From contig CAJUDO010000030.1 in the NCBI GenBank assembly GCA_910585405.1, positions 1 through 35,473 of the forward strand: 35,473 bases of DNA, in the 5' to 3' direction. The stretch is from an uncultured Peptococcaceae bacterium. GTDB taxonomy: Bacteria; Bacillota; Peptococcia; Peptococcales; Peptococcaceae. The notes beneath the pieces were generated by a model. The model did no database searches. It was given only the letters and a program-made list of their open reading frames with translations, and was not told the origin of the DNA. Shown piece by piece: positions 18,135 to 25,724 of the stretch; within the stretch, counting starts at the first letter, position 1; the number at the start of each line of letters is the position of its first letter. A program made the position numbers and the translations under genes.

Positions 18135-18347
18135 AACCAAAAAGTAGAAAAGCCCAATGATAAACCCTATATCCAGGTAACAGAAAGCATGCTGTCACCG
18201 GATACCCGCGAACACGAGCTTCGGCCGTTGCGCAGGATCCCCGACAACTACGAAAAAATCGTATTGTCCATGGATAGAAACTATATCAATTCCTACGACG
18301 GCATCAAATCCCTGTACCTGATTGATTGGCTGCTATCAGAAATATAA
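18135..18347 (+). pseudogene. 3' remnant of a DUF4143-type AAA ATPase gene
   Basis: An open stretch of about 70 codons after an in-frame TGA at 18132 encodes the C-terminal end of the ATP-binding/DUF4143 protein family. It reads KPYIQVTESMLSPDTREHE, then LRPLRRIPDNYEKIVLSMD, and ends DGIKSLYLIDWLLSEI. This tail is characteristic of the family, whose intact members are about 400 residues with an N-terminal Walker-type ATPase. No upstream part or start codon remains, so it is a decayed remnant, marking an old deletion or insertion point next to spoIID. Confidence 0.75.
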
Positions 18348-18386
18348 AACCACAGCAAAAAAATACAGCACATCACCATTTCTATT

Positions 18387-18474
18387 TTTGCAATTGTTTA
18401 CTATGAAAACCATGTTTTCTGCGCATGCTGGCGGCGCCTGGGCTCCTTTGTATTTCATGTGAAACAATTGCAAA
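18387..18474. repeat. 13-base inverted repeat with structured interior
   Basis: Perfect 13-base arms (TTTGCAATTGTTT at 18387-18399 and its complement at 18462-18474) enclose 62 bases. Inside lies a smaller repeat, GAAAAC/GTTTTC around 18404-18418, and a GC-rich patch with GGCGCC. The stretch has no convincing gene. It could be a structured RNA or the remnant of a small element. Confidence 0.4.
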
Positions 18475-18500
18475 TTATTTTCCGGCTTGTAAATAAAACC

Positions 18501-18556
18501 AAATCTGCACGAAATTACGTTTTGATTTCTACACCAAAAATTTTTCGTGCAGATTT
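18501..18556 (+). terminator. Terminator-like hairpin in a gene-poor stretch
   Basis: Perfect 14-base arms (AAATCTGCACGAAA at 18501-18514 and its complement at 18543-18556) are followed by T bases. The 28-base loop is long for a terminator. No intact gene lies directly upstream on the plus strand, so it would end either readthrough from the pseudogene region or an unannotated RNA. Confidence 0.45.
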
Positions 18557-18578
18557 TTTCCTGTTGGGAACGTTTTTT

Positions 18579-18607
18579 TTGCAAAGACAGATTAAACCTG
18601 CTAAAAT
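18579..18607 (+). promoter_or_regulatory. Promoter upstream of the small membrane-protein genes
   Basis: TTGCAA (18579-18584) and TAAAAT (18602-18607) are separated by 17 bases. Transcription would begin near 18614 and read into the genes from 18679 onward. Confidence 0.5.
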
Positions 18608-18678
18608 AGTGTATAGAAATCTTTTCGGCAACATACTGATTGTACGACTTTCATAAAAATGATAAAAGAAGGAGAACT

Positions 18679-18966
18679 ATGAATTTGTCTCATTGTCAAA
18701 TTCTGTGGATTTTTCTTAATATTCTGTGTCCGGGGCTTTTCGTTATAATCGGACAACTCCGCGTGGAAATATTTTACACAGAAAAAATCATTTCTAAAAA
18801 AGCTATTTGTTCTCCTCTAGGCCATTCGATGAAGCAAATTGCTTTTAGGTCTGAACCCTTCTGCGACAACCAAAAGCGAATGAAACTAACAGAAAAGGAG
18901 AATATCCCATGTATGTCCCCACAAATCCACATCATGATCTGGAATGTATTTCTTATATCCTATTGA
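18679..18966 (+). CDS. Possible small membrane protein, unknown function
   Basis: This is a 95-codon frame with a good ribosome site (GAAGGAGA) before the ATG at 18679. Its first 30 residues are hydrophobic (ILWIFLNILCPGLFVIIG), while the rest is basic and low in recognisable pattern. Its last 58 bases overlap the next gene, which has its own AAAGGAG, so the C-terminal part may not be under selection. I recognise no family. It may be a short membrane peptide, a leader, or a gene broken by a frameshift. Confidence 0.4.
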   Translation: MNLSHCQILWIFLNILCPGLFVIIGQLRVEIFYTEKIISKKAICSPLGHSMKQIAFRSEPFCDNQKRMKLTEKENIPCMSPQIHIMIWNVFLISY

Positions 18967-19448
18967 CCCTTGCAATCATTTTCTTTTTATGGGATCACTA
19001 TAGAAAAAATCGTCTGTATCATATGCTCAGCGCGTTGTTCTTTGTTGCTTCTATCGTATATGCTATCCTATTTTATCTGCAAGACCTGCACTATATCTTT
19101 TCCACACAAAACATGGAAATCGCTGTCAGTTTCATTTTGCAACAAAACGGCAGTCTGTTCTTGAGTTTTGTGGTTATGAGCCTTTTTGCGCTATTTTCTG
19201 TATTAATTGATTATAACATTCTAACGATATCAGAAACGATGCGTAAAGGACTTTGGCTGGGTGTCTGCATTTTGGCAATTTCAGGCAGTTGGTATCATAT
19301 CTGGCAACATACCCCATTGGGCTTTGGTATCGCTATGGATACCGCTCTTTTATTACATTTGGCGCCTTCATTAGAAAATTATATGCTGTTTTCGTTCATC
19401 TCTTTTTGCTTTATGGAGGGAGGCTATTGCAATAAAAGAAAGCTGTGA
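18909..19448 (+). CDS. Multispanning membrane protein, unknown function
   Basis: The 179-residue protein has about five hydrophobic segments (near residues 14-27, 40-56, 70-100, 112-130 and 150-172) with short polar loops, and no motif I recognise. AAAGGAG lies about 9 bases before the ATG at 18909. The cytoplasmic loop WDHYRKNRLYH and C-terminal CNKRKL suggest positive-inside topology. It overlaps the preceding small frame and lies 91 bases before another unknown membrane protein, suggesting a small accessory operon from the promoter near 18.6 kb. Confidence 0.65.
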   Translation: MYVPTNPHHDLECISYILLTLAIIFFLWDHYRKNRLYHMLSALFFVASIVYAILFYLQDLHYIFSTQNMEIAVSFILQQNGSLFLSFVVMSLFALFSVLIDYNILTISETMRKGLWLGVCILAISGSWYHIWQHTPLGFGIAMDTALLLHLAPSLENYMLFSFISFCFMEGGYCNKRKL

Positions 19449-19539
19449 TTCCCAAAATCACGCTCTTCACTTCCCACCCACAGCATTGCTGATATTGAAA
19501 ATGAACAGATTGGGAGAAACAACAAGGAGTGTGTAAATA

Positions 19540-20124
19540 ATGGATATCGTATTTGTTTTGTGCATCTTATGTAAAATTTTAATATTTTTTCTTTGCTGGC
19601 GTACCATAGGTTATTTGGGTTATTTGTTGGCTATGATCTATTTGCTGTATGCAGCTGTAAAAACCATTCGTCTATGTCGCCATTCTCATATCAATTTCGG
19701 CATACTTATAAAAGCGTGCATCATTATTATTCTACTGCTGATTCCCAATGCAGCGCTGCAGGAGCGAAAATTTGAAATACTACAAGAAAAATATGAGATG
19801 AAAGCCATGGAAATTATTGAGAATATCCGAGATACAGAAGGTGGATTTTATCAAACATATCAGTTAGATATGCTGGACCGACTTGTGTTTAATGATTTAG
19901 AAAAGAACGTCACAGTTTATCGACATGAGGACGAGTATGTTGTATCCTTTGTCAAATCAATCACATTCTTTAATCAATATGCGTATGTGTATTTTTCTGA
20001 ACCGGAGGCTATCTCTTTGGCCACAACCCCATCTAAGTATGATAGCCAGTTAAGTGATTCGAATGCATATGACAATATAGAATGGATAGAACCAGGAAAA
20101 TGGGCACTTATTAAATGGTATTGA
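19540..20124 (+). CDS. Membrane protein with C-terminal soluble domain, unknown function
   Basis: This is a 194-residue protein. Residues 1-70 hold two or three membrane helices (VFVLCILCKILIFFLCW, YLGYLLAMIYLLYAAV, ILIKACIIIILLLIP). The remaining 120 residues are polar, acidic and aromatic, starting with a charged helix (ERKFEILQEKYEMKAMEIIENI). The C-terminal part probably lies outside the membrane. AAGGAG precedes the ATG by 12 bases. No family was recognised. It is the last gene before the terminator shared with the FprA gene. Confidence 0.65.
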   Translation: MDIVFVLCILCKILIFFLCWRTIGYLGYLLAMIYLLYAAVKTIRLCRHSHINFGILIKACIIIILLLIPNAALQERKFEILQEKYEMKAMEIIENIRDTEGGFYQTYQLDMLDRLVFNDLEKNVTVYRHEDEYVVSFVKSITFFNQYAYVYFSEPEAISLATTPSKYDSQLSDSNAYDNIEWIEPGKWALIKWY

Positions 20125-20288
20125 ATATAAGTTTAGCCATTTGAGAATGCAACGGTTAGTTAGGTAGCTATATAGAATCGTTCGTCATGGTCTGTTTTTT
20201 ATAAAACAGCAACCTTGCCAAAATCAGAAAAAGATTTCAAGAACTATTTAGCCATGTCCTGCTGCTTTTTTAGTTCATGCATATTTTC

Positions 20289-20335
20289 AAAAAGAGAGGG
20301 CTTCTTGCGAATCTGGCAGGAAGCCCTCTCTTTTT
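20289..20335. terminator. Bidirectional intrinsic terminator
   Basis: Arms of 20 bases (20289-20308 and 20316-20335) pair perfectly except for one G-T position, with a 7-base loop and A/T runs at the ends. It ends the FprA gene on the minus strand and the unknown genes on the plus strand. The rest of the stretch 20125-20396 shows no gene. Confidence 0.88.
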
Positions 20336-20396
20336 CATCTTTTTGTCTTATCAATCCGTCGCTGACCGTGGCCAGAAACAAGTCTCTTTCTATGTT

Positions 20397-21602
20397 CTAC
20401 GCTTTCATCGAGGCAACGATAGCATCGGCCAGTTCATCCAGCTCTGCATTTTGCTCCTCTTGCAAACGAGATTTGAAAGTCACCATGTTTTCTAAAATGG
20501 TAATGTTCTTCATTCCTTCCAACAATTCTTTCATCTGTTTGCCAGCATTTGGACCCCAAGAACCATTCTGCAACAGCGCTACCGTACGATTGGACAGATT
20601 ATGCGCTTTCAATTCATGCAGCAAATGCTCCATAGTGGAAAAAATGCCGTTATTATAGGTGGAGCTGGCAAACACCAGATGACTGCAGCGGAATGCGTCA
20701 GCTAAAATATAGGAAGAATGGGTCGCAGATGTGTCATACATCACGATATTTTTCACACCCCGTTCAGCCAGCTTATTGGCCAAAATTTCAGCTGCGTTGG
20801 CTGTGCCACCGTAAATCGTACCATAAGCAATCATAACAGCTTTTTCTTCCGGCTGGTAAGTACTCCATTTTTGATATTTATCCAGAAAATAACCGAAATC
20901 ACTGCGAATAATGGGCCCATGTAGCGGACAAATCATCTGAAGCTCCAATCCTGCCGCTTTGCCCAGCAAAGCCTGCACCTGTGGACCGTATTTGCCAACA
21001 ATATTGGTATAGTACCGTCTGGCGTCATCTAACCAGTCGCGGTCAAAATTCACATCATCATTAAATAAATTACCATTCAGTGCACCCCATGTCCCAAATG
21101 CATCGGCGGAAAACAAAATCTTGTCAGTGACATCATAGGTGACCATCGCTTCCGGCCAATGTACCATAGGCGCCATCACAAAGGTAAACACATGACGTCC
21201 ACTGCAGAAGGTATCCCCTTCTTTAATCAAGACCGCACGAGCAGAAACATCTGCTGCAAAAAATTGCTGAATCATCCCCAATGTTTTGCTGTTGCAAATC
21301 ACCTGCATGTCTGGATAGCGCTCCAATAGACGGCCTAAATTAGCACAGTGATCCGGCTCCATATGATTTACAATAATATAATCTAACGGACGCCCTCCCA
21401 ATGCATACGTTACATTTTCAAAAAACAACTCGGAAATGGCTGCATCAGCAGTATCCAGCAAAATTGTTTTTTCATCCAACACCAGATATGCATTGTAAGA
21501 TACACCGCGGGGAATAGGATAATGATTTTCAAACAGCGCTAATCTTCTGTCATTCCCCCCTACATAAATGAGATCATCTTGAATTTTTCGTATATTATGC
21601 AT
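20397..21602 (-). CDS. FprA-type flavodiiron protein
   Basis: Flavodiiron proteins reduce oxygen to water, or nitric oxide to nitrous oxide, protecting anaerobes. The 401-residue protein has an N-terminal metallo-beta-lactamase-like diiron domain with HMEPDH (H80, E82, D84, H85), a later His (H148 in MVHWP), Asp (D167 in SADAFG) and CPLHGP, so the diiron ligands appear complete. A C-terminal flavodoxin domain begins near 258 with AYGTIYGGTANAAE for FMN. There is no rubredoxin extension, so electrons must come from a separate donor. AAAGGAG precedes the ATG. It is a single-gene unit closed by a strong terminator. Confidence 0.95.
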   Translation of the reverse strand: MHNIRKIQDDLIYVGGNDRRLALFENHYPIPRGVSYNAYLVLDEKTILLDTADAAISELFFENVTYALGGRPLDYIIVNHMEPDHCANLGRLLERYPDMQVICNSKTLGMIQQFFAADVSARAVLIKEGDTFCSGRHVFTFVMAPMVHWPEAMVTYDVTDKILFSADAFGTWGALNGNLFNDDVNFDRDWLDDARRYYTNIVGKYGPQVQALLGKAAGLELQMICPLHGPIIRSDFGYFLDKYQKWSTYQPEEKAVMIAYGTIYGGTANAAEILANKLAERGVKNIVMYDTSATHSSYILADAFRCSHLVFASSTYNNGIFSTMEHLLHELKAHNLSNRTVALLQNGSWGPNAGKQMKELLEGMKNITILENMVTFKSRLQEEQNAELDELADAIVASMKA

Positions 21603-21764
21603 CCTGTTTCGTCTCCTTTTTCGTATTTCTGTTAAAATTACTATAAATATTTACCCAAATTTCTCATACGTTAATCAGATTTTTTGTATTTTTTACTATC
21701 ATAAACTTTCAAAATATATTTGAATATAAACAACAGTGGGGAATATACCTATGTTTTATACCGG

Positions 21765-21794
21765 CAGTTTTATATTGACAGTTTTATATTGACA
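21765..21794 (+). repeat. 14-base tandem repeat carrying two TTGACA boxes
   Basis: CAGTTTTATATTGA is repeated exactly (21765-21778 and 21779-21792) and a partial third copy, CAGTTTTTTATGT, follows. Each full unit produces TTGACA (21775-21780 and 21789-21794). It lies upstream of both the FprA gene and the LysR gene. No well-spaced -10 box follows, so it may be an operator or phase-variable spacer rather than a promoter. Confidence 0.5.
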
Positions 21795-21847
21795 GTTTTT
21801 TATGTCAGTAAATTGTTAATCTAAGAAGGCAGCAAAAATCAGAGAGA

Positions 21848-21876
21848 TTGTCGTTCCCTGTCGGTTGTGCTATAAT
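21848..21876 (+). promoter_or_regulatory. Promoter of the second LysR gene
   Basis: TTGTCG (21848-21853) and a perfect TATAAT (21871-21876) are 17 bases apart. The leader before the LysR start is about 130 bases. The remainder of 21603-22014 is AT-rich and shows no gene. Confidence 0.6.
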
Positions 21877-22014
21877 AATAAAAGATAAACGAATTTAATC
21901 ATTTCCGTAATGGTTTACTGCAATTGGAAATTCTTACAGGTTGCCTATAGTATTTTCTGTTTAATTTATTAATGCGGGTTAAGATTATTGTACATAATAG
22001 GTATGGTGATGTAT

Positions 22015-22968
22015 ATGAAAATGGAGCAACTGCAATATGTTTTGGAAATTGAAAAATGCAAATCTATGAGTAAAGCCAGTGAAAACCTTTTCATCACGCA
22101 ACAAAATTTGAGTTATTCTATAAAAAAATTAGAAGATGAACTGAACATTCCAATTTTGAAACGGTATAATAAAGGCTGTGAGTTGACAGAAGAAGGACAA
22201 CTATTCAGTGTATTTTGCAGGAATGTACTACAAGAATGGGAAGATTTTCAGAAAAAGTCTTCCCATCTCCATGAGCACGAAAGTAACATTCATGGAGAAT
22301 TGCATTTATATATTAATAAAGTGTATGAAATCTTCATTCTCCCTGATATTTTAGGAGGCTTCATGCAAAAGTATCCAAATATCAAAATTAAAACCATCCC
22401 GACCGATGCAAATGAAGGTGAAACGATAGATGCACAGGAAAATTTTGTTTGGCTGCTGAATTTGCCAAGGACTGCAAAACAAATATTATATAAGCCTTTT
22501 TTGGATGAAGATAAATTTGATTTTCACACACTTTTTACTGGAAAAAATGTCTTGTGTGTTAACAAAGAAAACCCTTTGTCTGATAAAAAAAATATACATC
22601 TAAAAACAGCATTACAGTATCCTCTGATTTATCACGGGATGATGACGATTAACAAAGATGCATTAAATAATACATTATTAAGCGTAATTATAAACCATTA
22701 CGGTGATTATGATATCAATATTGCAGCCCAGACAAATTCTTATGGAATCTGGCTGGACTTGATAGCTTCTGGAAAAGGCATAGGCATTACATATGATAAA
22801 ATATTGAATCACATGAAAGAGATGTATCCCAAACAATGGTCTAAAATTTCTGTGATCTCCACGAAAGAATACATGGGTATGACCACCGGATATGCGGTGC
22901 GCAAAAGTGGTACAACCAAAATAGAGGATGTCTTTATTGATTATCTAGTCAATAATTGTACTTGGTAA
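22015..22968 (+). CDS. LysR-family transcriptional regulator
   Basis: The protein is about 317 residues: an N-terminal winged helix-turn-helix (MEQLQYVLEIEKCKSMSKAS, then ENLFITQQNLSYSIKKLE) and a C-terminal effector-binding domain. Several ATG codons lie close together (21988, 22003, 22009, 22015, 22021) and none has a strong ribosome site, so the start is uncertain; I chose 22015 because the family usually starts just before MEQLQY. It precedes the permease/reductase/amidohydrolase cluster on the same strand and ends in its own terminator, so it is the likely regulator of that cluster. Confidence 0.88.
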   Translation: MKMEQLQYVLEIEKCKSMSKASENLFITQQNLSYSIKKLEDELNIPILKRYNKGCELTEEGQLFSVFCRNVLQEWEDFQKKSSHLHEHESNIHGELHLYINKVYEIFILPDILGGFMQKYPNIKIKTIPTDANEGETIDAQENFVWLLNLPRTAKQILYKPFLDEDKFDFHTLFTGKNVLCVNKENPLSDKKNIHLKTALQYPLIYHGMMTINKDALNNTLLSVIINHYGDYDINIAAQTNSYGIWLDLIASGKGIGITYDKILNHMKEMYPKQWSKISVISTKEYMGMTTGYAVRKSGTTKIEDVFIDYLVNNCTW

Positions 22969-23018
22969 AAAGTGAAAAGAAAAATAACTACGTCGAAAAT
23001 TCTGTACGGATATCTCTC

Positions 23019-23047
23019 CGCCCCCAAAAAATTTGTTTTTGGGGGCG
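23019..23047 (+). terminator. Intrinsic terminator after LysR
   Basis: CGCCCCCAAAAA (23019-23030) pairs perfectly with 23036-23047 across a 5-base loop, followed by a run of seven T bases. Confidence 0.92.
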
Positions 23048-23160
23048 TTTTTTGATTTTATCTATACGGCCTTTTGCTACAAAAAAATATGAAATACAGT
23101 GATTCCACATATCAGTAGATTTGTTGGACAAATCCCTCTAATACATATAAAATCAAAATT

Positions 23161-23203
23161 GTAAACAGTTTACGAATATAAATGATAAGTTCAATTAATT
23201 GAA
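23161..23203. promoter_or_regulatory. Two palindromes, candidate operators of the SLC13/AKR cluster
   Basis: GTAAACAGTTTAC (23161-23173) and TTCAATTAATTGAA (23190-23203) are perfect dyads whose centres are about 29 bases apart, close to three helical turns. They lie 65-105 bases before the first permease gene and downstream of the LysR terminator, where a LysR-controlled promoter would be expected. Which protein binds is inference. A further short repeat (AACTCT/AGAGTT, 23234-23252) sits next to the ribosome site. Confidence 0.45.
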
Positions 23204-23266
23204 TGTGCTGTAATTAAACATGAGATTATGTAAAACTCTAAATGAGAGAGTTAGGGGGTTTGTATT

Positions 23267-24652
23267 TTGACACTAGATAATAATAAAAGTCTTATAAAAT
23301 GGGCAATCTGTATTGTTTTACCGCTTATTATATTTTTCCTGCCAGAAACAGCGTTGTTTACCTCTGCCTTTAAAGGTTTTCTGGCTGTTACATTATTAGG
23401 CATCTTGATGTTAGCTTTTGAACTGGTGCCAAATATGGTGTCGGCAATTATATTTCCAGTAGGATATGCAATATTGAATATTGCTCCTTTGCCAACTGTA
23501 TTGGGCTCGTGGACAAGCACAACACCTTTTGTTGTATTATGCGGCTTTTGGCTGGCAGTTATTTTAATCAGAATCAAATTGTTGGACCGTGTTATTTGTA
23601 TTATTGCCACAAAATTTGCAAGTTCTTTCTTTGGAATTGCGGTAACAATTTACTTAGCTGGCGTAATTGCTGCTTTCATCACCTTTGGTGGACATCAGAT
23701 GTTAATTTTGGCCTTTGCCTTTGGAGCTTGCCAAGCCATGAATCTTAAACCCGGCCCAGAAGCAACTGTTCTGATGATGTCCGCTCTGTACGCATGTATT
23801 TATGCTCAGATTTTCAGCTACTACCCCGGCGTTCTTGGATTGCTGAACGGTGCAATCATCGCTGTAGCACCTGATAAGGCAATCACCTGGATGGATAATC
23901 TGCTCCTTGGCTTACCAATGTTTTTCGTTGGTATCATCGGGATATTCATATTATGCAAAGTGTTTGGCAGAAGTATCAAGAGTGCTGATATCAAAGAGAC
24001 CTATACACTCAAGCTGCAAGAGCTTGGCGCTATGAGTTCTGAAGAGAAAAAAGCTATTGTAATTGTCGGCGCATTATTCATTTTTTTGATTACATCTAAA
24101 TTACATGGAATTGCAACAGACTTTGGTATTATCATCACTCCGCTATTGTTTTATCTGCCAGGAATCAACATCGGAAAGCAGGAAGATGTAGGGAAAATCA
24201 ATTTTGACATGGTCTTCTTAATTTTAGGTTGTATGGCAATCGGCGCAGCTGGCGGCTATATCGGTTTAGGTGATATTTTATCAGCTTATGTAGTGCCATT
24301 GCTTGGCGACAGCGGTGCAATTGGCCTAATCGCTTTTGTATTTTTCTTCTGTGCGATTTTCAATTTGCTGCTGACACCATTCGCAATTTACGCAGCATTT
24401 AGTGCGGCATTTGCACAGATTGCGTTTAGTATGGGAATTAATCCCGCAGTCATCATGATCACGATGATTATTGCTGGTGATACAATTTTCTTACCATATG
24501 AACATAATAGTGGTCTTATGTCCTATGCATTCGGTATGATGTCGATGAAAGACTTTTTCAAGGCCAGTCTGGTAAGAGGCGGTATTCAAACTATCGCACT
24601 GCTAGCTATCATGATTCCTTACTGGCATATATCTGGTATCCTTTATCTGTAA
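23267..24652 (+). CDS. SLC13/DASS-like anion permease (A)
   Basis: This 461-residue polytopic membrane protein has about eleven or twelve hydrophobic segments in two halves. Each half has a re-entrant-like segment (AAFITFGGHQMLILAFAFG near 145 and NLLLTPFAIYAAFSAAF near 370), the fold seen in the SLC13/DASS family that imports dicarboxylates, citrate or sulfate with sodium. The classical Ser-Asn-Thr substrate motif is not present, so the substrate probably differs from succinate. Translation starts at TTG after AGGGGG. It is the first gene of a cluster with a reductase, an amidohydrolase-fold protein and a second permease, so its substrate is probably what those enzymes act on. Confidence 0.75.
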   Translation: MTLDNNKSLIKWAICIVLPLIIFFLPETALFTSAFKGFLAVTLLGILMLAFELVPNMVSAIIFPVGYAILNIAPLPTVLGSWTSTTPFVVLCGFWLAVILIRIKLLDRVICIIATKFASSFFGIAVTIYLAGVIAAFITFGGHQMLILAFAFGACQAMNLKPGPEATVLMMSALYACIYAQIFSYYPGVLGLLNGAIIAVAPDKAITWMDNLLLGLPMFFVGIIGIFILCKVFGRSIKSADIKETYTLKLQELGAMSSEEKKAIVIVGALFIFLITSKLHGIATDFGIIITPLLFYLPGINIGKQEDVGKINFDMVFLILGCMAIGAAGGYIGLGDILSAYVVPLLGDSGAIGLIAFVFFFCAIFNLLLTPFAIYAAFSAAFAQIAFSMGINPAVIMITMIIAGDTIFLPYEHNSGLMSYAFGMMSMKDFFKASLVRGGIQTIALLAIMIPYWHISGILYL

Positions 24653-24693
24653 AGATAATTTCATAAACATATTTTTGGGGAGGAATATTTATT

Positions 24694-25674
24694 ATGCAGT
24701 ACACAACTTTAGGAAATTCAGATTTGAAAGTATCTAAAATTTGTTTGGGATGTATGGGCTTCGGTGATTCTAAAGGCGGTATGCATTCCTGGACATTGGA
24801 TGAAGAAAAAACACGTGAAGTAATTAAGCATGCACTTGACTTGGGGATTAACTTTTTTGACACGGCGCTTGCATATGCAGGAGGAACCAGTGAACAATAT
24901 CTTGGCAGAGCATTAAAGGATTTTGCTAAGAGAGAGGATGTCGTAATTGCAACAAAATTCTTGCCTATGCCGCAGGAAGTACGCGACAACGGAATTTCGG
25001 TGAAAAAATATATCAACGATTGTCTGAACAGCAGCTTAAACAATCTCGGTGTCGAATACATTGATTTGTATATTTATCATTGCTATGATGAAAAAATGCC
25101 TATCGAAGAAATCATGGAGACATTGAATGAAGCTGTCATGGCAGGAAAAGTAAAATATATCGGCATCTCCAATTGTTTTGCATGGCAAATCGCGAAAGCA
25201 AACTATATTGCAGAAAAACATGGCTGGGCCAAGTTTATTTCTGTACAGGGACATTATAATTTGCTTTTCCGCGAAGAAGAAAGAGAGATGGTTCCCTACT
25301 GCAAGGATGCCAATGTGGCATTAACACCGTACAGTGCTTTAGCGGCAGGCAGATTATCCAAAAATCGTCAGCAAACAAGTGAACGTCTGGAAAAGGATGC
25401 CTATGCAAAAGGAAAATATGACGCAACAGAGGCTTTGGATAATATCATTATAGATAGAGTTGGTGAAGTAGCCGAAAAACGCAATGTGTCCAGAACGCAA
25501 ATTGCTTTGGCGTGGTTACTGACTAAAGTAGCGTCTCCCGTTGTAGGAGCTACAAAAGTATATCAGTTGGAAGATATGGCTGCCTCGACTGAATTGCAGC
25601 TCACAGAAGAAGAGCTCAATTATTTAGAAGAAAAATATGCACCACACGCATTAGTAGGAATGATGAAAAAATAA
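24694..25674 (+). CDS. Aldo/keto reductase, YajO-like
   Basis: This is a 326-residue NAD(P)H-dependent reductase with the aldo/keto reductase TIM barrel. The catalytic tetrad is present: D56 (FFDTALAY), Y61, K88 (VIATKF) and H129 (YIYHCYD). It resembles E. coli YajO over the first two thirds (LGCMGFGD, HYNLLFREEEREM, PYSALAAGRLS). GGGGAGG precedes the ATG. It lies 41 bases after permease A and 50 before the amidohydrolase-fold gene, so all are probably on one message. It probably reduces a carbonyl of the imported compound or of an intermediate; the exact substrate is unknown. Confidence 0.92.
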   Translation: MQYTTLGNSDLKVSKICLGCMGFGDSKGGMHSWTLDEEKTREVIKHALDLGINFFDTALAYAGGTSEQYLGRALKDFAKREDVVIATKFLPMPQEVRDNGISVKKYINDCLNSSLNNLGVEYIDLYIYHCYDEKMPIEEIMETLNEAVMAGKVKYIGISNCFAWQIAKANYIAEKHGWAKFISVQGHYNLLFREEEREMVPYCKDANVALTPYSALAAGRLSKNRQQTSERLEKDAYAKGKYDATEALDNIIIDRVGEVAEKRNVSRTQIALAWLLTKVASPVVGATKVYQLEDMAASTELQLTEEELNYLEEKYAPHALVGMMKK

Positions 25675-25724
25675 AAATAAATCATACAATCAGAAAATAG
25701 AAAATAGGTCAAGGAGTGAACATT

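Noticed and set aside
18336..18584. 82-codon minus-strand frame between the ATPase remnant and the small membrane genes
   Set aside because: It spans two inverted repeats, has no good ribosome site and shows no recognisable pattern.
20215..20658. 147-codon plus-strand frame across the terminator and the end of the FprA gene
   Set aside because: It runs through a strong hairpin and is antisense to the flavodoxin domain. Its Ser- and Phe-rich sequence looks non-coding.
21765..21806. Possible CRISPR-like repeat
   Set aside because: There are only two full direct copies with no spacers and no cas genes, so it is a simple tandem repeat.
25716..25724. GTG start for the amidohydrolase-fold protein
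   Set aside because: The GTG overlaps the AAGGAG ribosome site. The ATG at 25725 is correctly spaced.
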